DNA of 64,000 nucleotides from Congeria kusceri (Eukaryota; Mollusca; Bivalvia; Myida; Dreissenidae): positions 59,387,681-59,451,680 of the forward strand of contig CM051025.1 in NCBI GenBank assembly GCA_027627225.1, read 5' to 3'. Shown piece after piece: positions 49,731 through 61,452 of the stretch (its first letter is position 1; each line of letters starts with the position of its first letter). Position numbers and translations under genes: made by a program. A model generated the notes under the pieces. It saw nothing but the letters and a program-made list of their open reading frames with translations. It was not told where the DNA came from and ran no database searches.

Positions 49731-50408
49731 TTAGCTCATCTGAGCACAAAGTGCTCAAGGGTGAGACTATCATTGTCCGTCGTCGTCAACAAGTTACTTA
49801 AACAACTTCTTCTCTGAAACCGCTTGGTGGATTTTAACTAAACAGGAATGTCCCTGGGATGGTCTTATAACAAATTTATTCAATTCATTTGAATATCTGG
49901 CGAACTGTGGTTGCCACGGCAACTAAAAATTAAAAACACATGAAAACTTTAAAAAAAATCTTTTGTTAGAAATAACTGTCTGGATTTCAAAATAGTTTTA
50001 CAGCAATGTTCATCGGATGACCCTGTACCAAATTCCTTTTGATTCTTTAAAAAATGGCCTCGGGAGGGGGGGGGGGGGCAACTTCCTTATATGGCTATAC
50101 TGAACACTTTGAAAATATTATTGTATGAAACAATTTGCTGGATTTCCAAATAATTTCGCTGAAATGTTTCGTAGGTGATCCTCTACCAAATTCTTTCAAA
50201 TAATTTTTATTCATTAAAAACATGGCTGCCATATCGCGGGCCAGTTTTCCTTATATTGCTATATTGAAATCTTTAAATATCTTTCAGCCTGAAACCATTG
50301 GCTGGATTTAACAATAATTTTACATAAATGCTTTTTGGTGACCATTTAGTAAGTTTCTTTAAATTATTTTGGTTTGCAAAAAAACATGACCGCCAGGGGG
50401 CGGGAAAG
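49731..50408 (+). repeat. Dispersed repeat in an intron, unit C
   Basis: Copy of 26073-26755, with a few small indels (a missing CGT in the CATCGTTGTCCG segment and a longer G-run). Confidence 0.55.
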
Positions 50409-50652
50409 TACAATTAAAATGAAAACATATAAAACGTGTTTAACACTGAGTGTTTAGGGGCATGGAGTACTGTGTATTTGTCAACATATTTCAATTCTGA
50501 ATATAGCTAGAATTTTATTATTTTCGACTTACTGAGTTTATTAAAGCAGCTATCTCGCCGACTACTTGTTCGTATTACATTTTCGAAAGATATTGTAAAT
50601 ATAATATTAAATAAAATAGAAAAACTAGTTATAAAATATTGTGCATATTCAG

Positions 50653-50802
50653 CGTGCCAACCAGGATATTTTGGCCTCAACTGCTCCCACCTATGCAGTC
50701 AATATTGTCGGAACAGTGATGTCTGCAATCAGATGACTGGTCAATGTCCTAATGGGTGTGCAGATGGATACGACTTTACGAACGACAACACTTGTTCAAC
50801 TT
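50653..50802 (+). CDS. Unit C: EGF-like exon 3
   Basis: Open phase 1-1 exon, apparently identical to the A and B copies, with intact splice sites. If any transcript joins the unit C exons to gene 2 downstream, this exon would take part. Confidence 0.75.
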
Positions 50803-51247
50803 GTAAGTATCCAAGTAAATGTAGTTAGAATATGCAATCATGTCTAGAATGTTAAAGATCTGAGAAATACAATGATTGAATTCGATAGAAATTTACTACA
50901 AATTAAAATCAAACAGGTACCTTCAGATTCATATTGACATTAATTACGCTATACATGCTTCACACATGTAACCAGAGCTTGCAAAGATTGTTAGTTAACA
51001 TATTTCCTATAAAAAATGTGGGAAGTAAGATATTACACAACATTACATAACAAACCATTCCACAATATTAGTATTTTATAAACACACACACACATATGAC
51101 TTTTAAGTATACATTCATAGATTTGTGTACGATTTCATTTAATTAAAACAAAAAGCTCGGATAGAGATAGCGAAATAAATCCAAACACTTTATATTAATA
51201 ACTATGTGATATTTCACCATGACCAGAAACATTGTTTGCACATTTAG

Positions 51248-51397
51248 CTTGTCGGGAAAAATATTTTGGCCTCAGCTGTTCCAAACTATGTAGTGAATAT
51301 TGTCGTCTCCATGCAGTCTGCAATCACATAACTGGCGAATGTTCGTATGGGTGTGCAGATGGATATAACATTATTTACGATAAAACGTGTTTGTCAC
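51248..51397 (+). pseudogene. Unit C: EGF-like exon 4 with lost splice donor
   Basis: Same exon with the same GT-to-AT change at 51398-51399. The exon body remains open with eight cysteines. Confidence 0.7.
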
Positions 51398-51860
51398 ATA
51401 AATATCCCAGTAAATATCATTTTCCCGTGTAGACATTGTAGAAGCAATCTGCAACATTTACTATAAATATACCACACTTTTGTCTACAATGATAAATTCC
51501 ATTTATCCAAGAAAGAAATATTTTGACTGTCAAAAACATTTCAACCTTTTTGCAACGTGACCAAGCGAAAGTGACTGTCAGGTCATGTGACCGCGCTGAC
51601 AATTTGAGTGTTATATTAGAGCATGTAACTGCGTCAGTTGTTTTAGCCCCATCATGAATAGATTGCCTCCGTGGTCGTAACGTCACATAGTATCAAAAGT
51701 CTATATGTAAACAACCGATTTTCTTCAACGTTAAGTGTGAGAAAAATAGTTTGCAAGTATTTCTGAAGGCGAAAGAAGATATAGGCATTCTTTAATCTTG
51801 ATAGGTAGTATCAAGTATGTGTTTACCTTTTTTACTCAATTGTGTTCGGTATAATAAAAT

Positions 51861-51998
51861 AAATATCAAATGGAAGCGTGTGTGACATTGCTATTGTCAA
51901 CCCTCCAAATAGAATGTCACCAATCGGCATTCGCCTCGGGTGACATTCTGCCCTCGAGTTGACAATATCAATGTCACACACGCTGCCATATGATATTT
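51861..51998. repeat. Near-perfect palindrome just downstream of unit C
   Basis: Arms at 51861-51901 and 51958-51998 (left arm AAATATCAAATGGAAGCGTG continuing TGTGACATTGCTATTGTCAAC) match with about three mismatches over 41 nt, separated by 56 nt that itself contains inverted GTGACATTCT-type text. It is probably a foldback element and is absent from the unit A/B junctions. Confidence 0.85.
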
Positions 51999-52587
51999 AT
52001 ATAGTATAAAAGGAAATACATTTAAACAATCCATAGCGCTGGGCGAAAGTATACTGTTTAGATTTTTTTTAAAAATTTCTATTTTAAAAAAGAATTGTAC
52101 TTATATTAGATTATATGTTAACATTAAAACATATAAGTTTGATAATAATGTTGTCAATAATCCAACCAATGATTGCTTTTGATGTAGTCGAAAAAGAACA
52201 TTAACATTGAGATATTGACAAAAGGAACAGAGCAAATCAGTGTGTAATACAATTAATTTTAAAATTTAAACTTCGTTACATTCTATGTTCAATAATCTAC
52301 GTTGGTAGTAACTTTCTTTAGTATTAAAATAAATCTGCATAAAGTACAAAATTAAAGGATTTGATACAAAGGGACTATCTTCGATTAAACTTTCCAAAAC
52401 GTGTTCACGACATGGGACTGTAACACATATTTAATTCATTTTTTGTAGTAAAGGAAATGATGTTATTGGCGTTCTCTTACTAATATTGACGAATAATGGC
52501 TTGTATTGAGTGAACGGAGGATATTGTCTATACAATACTTAATAACATGTTCAGTAAAGATGATATGTACACTGTATGCATATTCAG

Positions 52588-52655
52588 CTTGTCAACCAGG
52601 ATATTTTGGCTTCATCTGCTACAAACAATGCAGCCAATACTGCTCCAACAGTGAA
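52588..52655 (+). pseudogene. Gene 2: half of an EGF-like exon
   Basis: After a GCATATTCAG acceptor like that of EGF exon 3, the sequence encodes CQPGYFGFICYKQCSQYC then SNS, about 23 residues matching the first half of EGF exon 3. Beyond 52655 the homology stops (GAAAATATAAAATTTT in place of GATGTCTGCAAT). The second half of the domain and its donor are missing, so the exon is truncated. Confidence 0.7.
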
Positions 52656-53671
52656 AATATAAAATTTTATTTCACCAATAAAATTAGATATTTCACTGAA
52701 AAGCAAATAATAAAATGTACTTCTTCAAATATGCACTCTGTCTTCTAACCGCATTTAGGCGTATAACATATTTGCATAAATAACGAGATCAGGTTAATGG
52801 TATCTCGAGTGAAGTGTTTCTTCCGTCATATTAAGTAAATATATATAGTTATGATGTGTTTATGATATATGAAATACGAACCATATTTCGTTTTGCGGTC
52901 CTAGTTTGTCTGTTAACAACTTTACGCAAAAAGATTATGAACGGACTTTTCAGCTTTTTTTTCTAAAAAAATTGATGGACATAAACCAATACAAAAAAAG
53001 AAGAGGTGATGGTGGTGATTCTGGTCTTCGTATTTATTTTTTGATTGTTAATGATTAGGAGATATTGCCACAACATGATGAGTAACTGATTAGTTGCGAA
53101 ATATATACGTGAATCAGCCGCCTTGTCGGGGGTCGTAGTTTTCGAGTGCTTGCTAGTTTAAACGTGATTATATTTGGAGCAGCATAACGTTAAAGTCGTG
53201 TATAATTGCTAAAGATTTCGTACCAGTCAAGGTTTATTACAGTCCACTTAAACAAAGAATCAGCGGCATCAATTTGCATCACATACCAGTAAACATTAGG
53301 ATTAAAAAAGATACGGTTTAGTTTTAATATCGTTTGCAGTACAATTAAATATGGAATTAAATAAAGAATGTGCTATTGATCAACACACACTACTATAATG
53401 TAACAATTATTGGCGTTAATAGTTGAGCATGAAGTATTATTACACACGTGTGGCACATAGTCCTTGATTTCCCAGTTTGATTTGCTGCTGTTATGTGGCA
53501 CAGCAGGTTCCTAATGACAAACTGCATTCTTGTATATAATTTATGTCACATAATACAATAATAACACCGACGCGCGTAAAGGTATCCTTCCGATATGTTG
53601 TTTTCCTTTGTGCAACAAAACATAACAACATTGTATTTTATGTGTGCCTGAAAATTACGCGTATATTACAG

Positions 53672-53798
53672 CTTGTGTCCAGAGAACGTATGGCCAAGAC
53701 TATTCGTCTGAGTGTCATTGTGCCCGGTGTCATAAAGTCAATGGATCATGCGCTTACTACAATCAAACGTGTGACAATGGAAAATGAATTATGTACAC
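53672..53798 (+). pseudogene. Gene 2: last EGF-like exon, frameshifted
   Basis: After a TATTACAG acceptor the exon reads CVQRTYGQDYSSECHCARC, HKVNGSC and YNQTCDNGK, then TGA (53785-53787). The end ENELCT in another frame matches the DKTCLT/DNTCST ending of sibling exons and joins the GTAAGT donor in phase 1. The length of 127 nt is one more than a multiple of three, consistent with a one-base insertion in the last third. It directly precedes the transmembrane exon. Confidence 0.6.
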
Positions 53799-54018
53799 GT
53801 AAGTATTGTCCCATGGGCTTTTATCTTGACACGCGTATAGATATATTAATATACAAAGCATCAGCATATGCAAACGTAATATGAGACGAATGCTCTTTTT
53901 AAGTGTTATAATGTTTTGGTTTCGCACTTTGTTCAACGTCATGGGTAAGACATGTGAACGTTTTTGTCCATAATATTGATTCTTAATTCATATATTATTT
54001 TAACTATTTCTTTTTCAG

Positions 54019-54166
54019 TGCAGACATTAAGCGGTGATAATACAATACAGCGAGCTATTAATACAGTGCTATTAGGCCTAATAATTGCCATTTCATCATT
54101 ATTTGGTTTTCTTATAGTCTGCAATATCTTGGGTTTGGCCATATACATGACCGGAAGAAAACGCCG
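54019..54166 (+). CDS. Gene 2: transmembrane exon
   Basis: 148 nt after TTTCTTTTTCAG, phase 1 in and phase 2 out at GTAAGA. It encodes TLSGDNTIQRAINT, then the helix VLLGLIIAISSLFGFLIVCN, then AIYMTGRKRR with a basic stop-transfer end. This is a single-pass type I membrane anchor, homologous to the gene 1 transmembrane exon. The frame is open and the splice sites are good. The upstream EGF exon is broken, so use in a full receptor is doubtful. Confidence 0.75.
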
Positions 54167-54343
54167 GTAAGAAAAACAGGATTTGAGAGGCTGGCGATGT
54201 TTGTACACCACTGCACCAATTACACTTAGGATTAAACACTTTATTCGTATTTAATTTTCAAAGCATAATTATACAGACTTTATGAATAAAATATAACTTC
54301 TGCATTGCTTTTATAAGTATTTAATTTGATGTAAGTAATCCAG

Positions 54344-54404
54344 GAAATACATACGACGTCTGTGGACGCAGCTGGTAACTATGAAGGTCTACAAATGACG
54401 CCTC
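54344..54404 (+). pseudogene. Gene 2: cytoplasmic-tail exon, frameshifted
   Basis: Ends AGNYEGLQMTP with a GTGAGT donor, matching the gene 1 tail. The front reads NTYDV in a different frame (gene 1 NAYDTLAPSVD). Between the two parts about 11 nt are missing compared with gene 1, breaking the frame. At 61 nt from the CCAG acceptor the phases do not fit the upstream exon. Tyr motifs YEGL and (broken) YDxx are YxxL-like. No further exon, such as a phosphatase or kinase domain, is visible to 64 kb. Confidence 0.55.
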
Positions 54405-54501
54405 GTGAGTACATGAGTGCATAAATTATTCTTTAATGATTTTGGAGTACTTCAATGCATTCCTTTATAATTTAGGTAAGTTTTCCTACAGTTTGTTGTT
54501 C

Positions 54502-54549
54502 TTTACGTAAGACGTAACTAGCAGTTATTTACGTAAGACGTAACTAGCA
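54502..54549 (+). repeat. Short direct repeat
   Basis: TTTACGTAAGACGTAACTAG plus CA occurs twice with a 26-bp period. It may be recent slippage. Confidence 0.85.
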
Positions 54550-57500
54550 ATATATCATGGTATAAGTAGATTATCATAAAGACCAATCTCGACTATCCGA
54601 AGTATTTCGGTTGGAGCATAGTTTTCAAACAAACTTAACTGAAAATAACTGGAATTAACTAGAAATATAGGGTTGTTTATTAATATAGGTAGTAAATTTA
54701 GTGAAATACAACATATATACCCTAGTACAATCTTTACCATTTGTAAAGAAGACATTGTGATATATAAAGTCAACAAAAAAAAGTATCGTTTTTCATTGTT
54801 CATCTGTAAAAAAATGAGTTATGTGCATTGTTGTATGTAATGTAGAATTAGATGGTAATGCTTCATATATTAAATGTTGATGTTGTTTTTTTGTGTGTAA
54901 TTTTGAAGTGATAGAGCTCTTGAAAAAAAAACTTGAACTTGAAATTAGTAGTTTTGAAGTTACTAGTATAATACTTTTGAACCAAATCTGCAGTGTAAAA
55001 TGAAAGTGCAAACGTTAACAGAACTTTACATGCAAAACTGAGAATGTTGAGTCTGATTCAAGAGTTGACGTCAAACGTTTATTACAAGTACCAAGTCAAT
55101 ACCTTATGTAGTGTTTAAATATTGTGGTAAAATAAACATATGCAACAAAGCTATGTAAATCTGATTGTTTACACCCAACATTACGGCTTCTTCCTGAAAT
55201 TACATAACGATGATCTGAAAATTGAACTATATGATACAATGTCTTTAAAGCTTTTTAAAAAAATACGAGATGTAGTTGATACTTGGTTTTTGTTTCATTT
55301 TATCGTGCCTCAGAAAGTTGCAATTCTGCTGCTCTGGTGTGCATCTAGCCATTGAGTAATTAAATTAAATGGTAATTAAATTGAATAATATTCTCTTTTA
55401 TTGCTGTTTAATTTGAATTGCGATGCTATGAGGTTAATTTTTATTTACACTTACATGTTTTGTGATTAAAATTAGTGTTATTTGAGTGCACTTCGCTGTT
55501 GGGAGGTTGTCTGCATGTGCAACATATCATTTACCAGGCTTGTTGGTAATAGTATTGCTACAATCGGTAAGCGACAGTAACTGAATAGGCTTAACAATAG
55601 AACAGATCTTTGCAATGCAAACGTACACCCACAAGTTTTTAGCTCTAATTATCACAAAAAAGAATACAAGTGGATGTGAAATACTACACGGGTAAATTAT
55701 AGGTTTATTATGCTATAAGACGAACCTAAAACTTGTAACAAATAGAATTCTGAAAAATATTAAGTATAAACTGTACGATCATTCAATAAAGTAGTTATTA
55801 GTGTCATGCATACAATGAAATAGTTATTAGAATCATGCATATTAAGCATATAGGGGATGCGAATAATAATGAGCAAGATCAATATTAGTCATAATTTGAA
55901 ATTTCTACGACAGGTGACAAATCATAAACTGTAAACAAATGAGTTCTGTTCCTACTGACTCGTTAATTTAATGACGTTATCGACACAATTACTTTCGCAG
56001 TTACGGATCAAAGTCACATCATGTGCAGTCTTCGTGCTATTCATTAAGTATTTTAACTGATTAGATGTTTGGGTCCTTTTGAGTGAATTCTTACAATGAG
56101 CTCCATTCACATTTCAGTTCAGCGGATCTCTATTATGACCAGTTGCAAACATTAGTTAATGTATACTGTATTATTTAGTCTTATGCATTTATCCTAACAT
56201 ATATCAGTTTTACCACCTGATGCTATACATGTACGACTGATCAGATTTGCACTTTGGTATCGCACACAAACGTTTTGTGTTTACGTACCAGTGTAGTACC
56301 CCGTGTAAACAGAATCCGTTTTATATCAACACCAGCATTCGTCGGTATTTGGCAACAATCGGAATGCAAATTTGCATATCGAAATATGGAATGAAACTTG
56401 TCATATAATTTTAGTGTAAATAATAGAACATTAAATAATTATGTATACAATAAGAAATACTCACAACTCATGCTACATATTCCTAGCTAACTTTGCCAAT
56501 ACACAGATGATCGGCTAGTCTTTTCAACATGTGTCAACATATACGGAGCCACAGAAACCAAGCGACATAATTAACATCTACCTTATGTATTCGTCTTCAC
56601 CTTTCATAAATAAAAATTGAAATGAGAATAACAGCGTGATGGTGATTTGTTAAGGATTTATTTTGATCAAATGTCATTGAGCACATGCCCAATCGGAGGT
56701 CAATAGTTGGACATACTCATAAAGCGTTAGTTAGTGACGTAATTGTTATACAACATTCATTTGCCATATCTCCAAATACACACTTTTTGCAGAAGATACA
56801 ATAGTATACAACAAAATTTGCTTACAAACGTTCATAATAAATGAATGTATCTAGTTTTTATAACTTGAAGCAGGCTCTTAAGTGTGTCAAATAGATTTAT
56901 TAAAGCACCACACTAGCACAATACTATAGTTGTAACAATACTTGCTGGTATTTGTCTCAGTATTGTCGTTTTGAAAACCTTGTACCTGCTCTTTTATTGT
57001 CAGGCATAATTATGATTTTAGTATTTAATAAACAAAATGTACACACATAAACAAATTCAGTGTTCCAGTTACTTAAATAAAATTCAAATACTCTACAGCA
57101 TACAACTTTCGCTGAAATATTAAGAGTAAACGTATATCTTGTTCTACATGTATGTATTTTTTTGGATGCCAACACTGGGCCATCATGGACCAGGTCGAGG
57201 CAGTCATGACCTGTAACAAATAGACATTGAGATAGCAAATATAATAATACTGAAAGTCCAGAGACATCAGCAGGATAAAAATCCTTATTAACATCCGTAT
57301 GTCATTTATTTAAGGCAAATTACCAATTGTCTATACAATATAGGGTAATACGCACAACATAACACAAAACATAAAAATGATTAAAACTGGGGTTATTGCC
57401 TTGGAATAGTCAATGCAAAACATTGGGGGGTTCAAACCGGTTTAAAGGCACAGCAAACCTGACACTTAGCTCAGGATTAATCACAATACACCCACTTGTA

Positions 57501-58987
57501 AATATATATTAACCTCATCGCACGACAACGTGTTTAATACATTCGTTCTAAATGCCTGTATGAAGTGCATTTTAACACATGATGTAAACAGCGTCCTGTG
57601 ATACACTGGTCAGATAAGACCGAACGTAACTGTGTTAGGATAATTAATTTATATGAATTATAACAAACAAAGACCGTTTTCAGTCAGTTATATGTGTGTG
57701 TTAACGAAAAAAAAGTTGTCGGCTATCGTTATAAAAGTGTATTATCTAGTAAAATCACGCGCCTATAACGACCGGCTTCATGATTTACTTACGCGTTATT
57801 AACCGGCCCTCCTTGTTACTATTGTTACTATTAATTGTCCAATATTAAACGCTTGCAAGTTCGTACTTATGGTCGATATCACGCTGAAATCCATGTATAA
57901 TCCAATTTTTAATTTCGAATCGAGGAAAACACTAAAACAAATAGCAACTTAAGAGGCACATACACTTTCAATTTTATGGTCAATTTTTTGATTCAATAAA
58001 ATTGACATGCATTTTATGCCACATACTGTTTAAATGTTTTACTCAACATTTTGTTTAATTTAATTTGAACGCTGGTCTGGCAAGGATGGATCCTATTGTA
58101 GTTTTATGTTTATGTGCTTGACTTTGAAGATATTAACAAGAAAATAAAAGTACTGGGAGAATTGGCAGTTGAAATATGGAACTACTAAAATGCCATTCAG
58201 TATTTTCAAAACATTGTTATTATGTAAAATCCAAGTACCTTTCATGAAGCAGAGATAGTTTAAAACAACGAGTACAGATCACAACTCATTTAATGCAAAC
58301 GAAAAATATTTCAATGCATCGGCCTATAACCGCACTTGAGGGTTTTTTATACCAACAATTAAATATTGCACCGTATTATTGATACATAATAACACTAAAG
58401 CCATATAATTGATAGACTCTCGATAAATATCTGCGATTTCTGAATTGACTCAATATATCGCATCAATCTTCAATGTAGCCCACACACTGTAATACAATTG
58501 TCAAGTCCATGCATTGACCATATTATTGACCATTTTATTGAACGTGTATGGGTCTCTTAAGTAGTGCAATCCCAGCTCGATTAAACGGGGCCTGGTAATA
58601 GGTATAATTAATAGCTTTAATGGCTTTAAGCCATTTATCTGGTCTCTGTGGACGTTAATGACCTCAACAAGTTGTATTATCCCTATATTAAACACTTTGG
58701 AATGTGAAACCATGTGACAAATTCCCGTTGGTCATATGAGAGGGACTATTAATCGAAATGTTTTGTTGCGTGTTGTAGCATATTGTAGCCAACGACTGAT
58801 CTTCTAAACAGGAAGTTTAATCGAAATGACATAATCATGGAGAAAATTATAATTTGCCACAACATATAGGCATTCGTGTAAACATAACCATGGAAATGCA
58901 AATGACCTGTTAAAAATCAATCATTTGTTAGAATTGATTTCCACTGTTCGAAACTAGGTCAAGGGAATTATTTACAGCAAGATTTGA
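54550..58987. other. No gene recognised
   Basis: Several frames of 70-93 codons on both strands were inspected (for example 55140-55355, 56957-57238); none has domain features or splice context. The DNA is AT-rich. A segment around 57434-57560 (GGTTTAAAGGCACAGCAAAC) and one at 58560-58660 look like dispersed-repeat scraps. Confidence 0.4.
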
Positions 58988-59048
58988 GAAAAACAACAAC
59001 AAAACAAACAAAACAAAAAACAAAAACAACAACAACAACAACAAAACT
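58988..59048 (+). repeat. A/C-rich simple repeat (CAAAA/CAA)n
   Basis: About 60 bp of AAACAAAAC- and CAA-type repeats, possibly an old retroposon tail; no body of an element is recognised next to it. Confidence 0.7.
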
Positions 59049-60980
59049 AATAATTTTAAACAAACGCCAGATAGCTTAATGACAACTCCATCTTACGTCT
59101 TGTTTTATAGTTAATGTGTCCCGCGTTCAAAGCAATTTAATTATGAACCAGTTATATAACTTCTATTAGAAAGAAATATTTACGATTACAGTAAGTTTGC
59201 AACAGTGCGAACTATTTAAACATTCGACACTGCGGTAAGATAACTGAGACTTTGTAAAATATTTTCTGTCGTTATAATACGATTTGTAATCGTACACAGG
59301 GAATGTCGGTTACAAGGTAAATTTTTCCGTTGACAATTGGTGGTATTTATTAAAATGAATACAAACTACATGCCCATGAACTACCTATTCTCTGCAAGTT
59401 TGTAATATAATGCGCTTCATTCATACCCGTTGCATTGTTAAAGTTTGTCTTACCAGATATTTAATCGGTTATGTAATCGGAGCACTGTGCTGTATAGCAA
59501 ATTTGCATGTTTACATTCTTATTACCTTTTCGCTTCCTTGTTCCGTTAAAGTGTACAGTAAGAAAAAGATTAATAGCATTTTGTGTGTACGCGAGACAAC
59601 AAGTAGTAATGGCTGTTTTTGATCGACAAACCCTAATTTCCTTTGGATTATTTCTCAAGATATGCACCCTTAAAGGTAACTTAATTAACTAAATCAGCAA
59701 TATAATGGTTATTGTTCAAAGGACTAGGGTCGATAAGGGCCGATTTTGGCCCATAAAATTGACGATTTTTTAATTTCGTTCACAAACAATACCAATCATG
59801 TATGTAGTTAGAAAATGACGTGCGCTTGACGTTGACATGAATGTCGAACCATCGCGTGGACGTATGACGTCACGAAGAACGTTCAAACAGCGAGCGTTTC
59901 TTCGAAAACAACGATTTCTGTCAATTTCATCACTTTTGTTGTAAAATTTAGCTATCAGCGCATGTGAGTACCACAACCATTTTTCAAAGAGACATGTAGT
60001 TTAAATCAGTCTTTTTGTTGTGTTATTATCGTTTTGGTACTCGCATGCGCTGTTGGTTAAAAATAAACTTTTGTTAATTTAGACATTCGGGGAAATAGGC
60101 TTTTAACTGATATTCTTAATTGATTAGTAAGCAACTTGTCATTCGTGGCTCAATGATATCGCTACACTTGCAGTTTTCCGTCTTTTGTTAATGCACTTAA
60201 CACCAGTAATCCAACAGAACACGGCTGTTTAAATACGCATTCAACTGTGTCGATAATTTTTTCCCCGTATGTTATTACTACTAAATCAAACAATAAAGAA
60301 CATTGTAGGTAGATACATCTACCGTTTTTTAGCATTATAGGCATATATTTTAAAGTAAATACTTCCTAGACGCATTAATAGCCAAAAAAATCTTACCTGA
60401 TTTGATATATCAATAATCCAACATGCATCAACTTATGTTCGATTTGAACATAATCATAACACACTATACTAGTTTTACACTCTTTCCAATTTATGTGATT
60501 TTCCTAGCTCCAAATACGGTATTTACCAGAACTGCCATATTCCATTTTCCATAAGGCATGATGTTGCTCGAAATACAACGTATTTGAACCAGGACACACA
60601 TGTACATACTGTACAGTAGGCATTATACTCCATAATTTTCTTCTTTAGATTTATAATACTGTCTTGCTTATAAGTTTTTCGTCGAAAACATTTTTATATA
60701 ATAATTTCTAACACATTGAATCGTGTTTGTTTTTAAAGATTGAGGATTCTTACTGATCTACGTCAGAAGTTATTTTCCAAAAATTGTGACTATTCTATTA
60801 CGTCACATACCTAACCTATGACAATTGTAGTGGCGTAGCGCTTACAGTACAGAATTGGACAGGGCCAACCCTATATGCCCCCACATCATTGATAGGGCAT
60901 ACCAATTTATATATAAACTGTATGAGGTTAAGATTTATATTTAAAAGAATTAGTTTTTTTAAGATTAAACTACATTTCTA
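59049..60980. other. No gene recognised
   Basis: AT-rich DNA with only short frames, including overlapping opposite-strand frames at 59410-59692 that show no family resemblance. Confidence 0.4.
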
Positions 60981-61102
60981 CACCTTAGAATGAAAAGGGC
61001 CTATCTTACAAGTGTTAAAGAAACAGATAGACCCTTTTATTTCATGCTTTTCAGTGATTTATAGCTAATTATCAGTGAAATAAAATTGGCAATTCCCTGT
61101 TT

Positions 61103-61143
61103 GAAACAGTGAAAATTATCACTACGGTAATTTTCACTGTTTC
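61103..61143. repeat. Perfect 16-bp-arm hairpin
   Basis: GAAACAGTGAAAATTA and TAATTTTCACTGTTTC flank a 9-nt loop. Part of the larger inverted-repeat block. Confidence 0.9.
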
Positions 61144-61287
61144 TCACTGGTTCCCGATTTAATACAGTAAATAAAATGAACCGTCAACTATGCCGGGCTC
61201 AAGTTTTTTTAAAATTAAACGCATTTAGATAGCACACGAAATGTAACGAAACTGCGTAAAAAGCATAAAATAAAAAGAAAATGTGTA

Positions 61288-61422
61288 GGTTTCGTTAGAA
61301 TATCGATTTTTGATTCACTCGTGATCATAGAAAATATAATGTTCACTCGTGGCTGCGCAACTCGTGAAAATAAAAATTTCTATGATCATTCATGAATTTA
61401 AAATCGATATTCTACCGAAACC
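61288..61422. repeat. Large imperfect palindrome
   Basis: GGTTTCGTTAGAATATCGAT pairs with the reverse complement of ATCGATATTCTACCGAAACC. Further inward, TGATCATAGAAA and CACGAGT/ACTCGTG segments also pair, so most of the 135 bp can fold. Confidence 0.85.
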
Positions 61423-61452
61423 AAAAAATGTCCTCTATTTCATTCTAAGGTG

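Larger units (their letters stand above)
60981..61452. repeat. Nested inverted-repeat block
   Basis: Outer arms CACCTTAGAATGAAA (60981) and TTTCATTCTAAGGTG (ending 61452) are exact inverted repeats. Inside lie two further palindromes, 61103-61143 and 61288-61422. The arrangement suggests a compound foldback transposon or serial insertion of MITEs. Confidence 0.75.
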
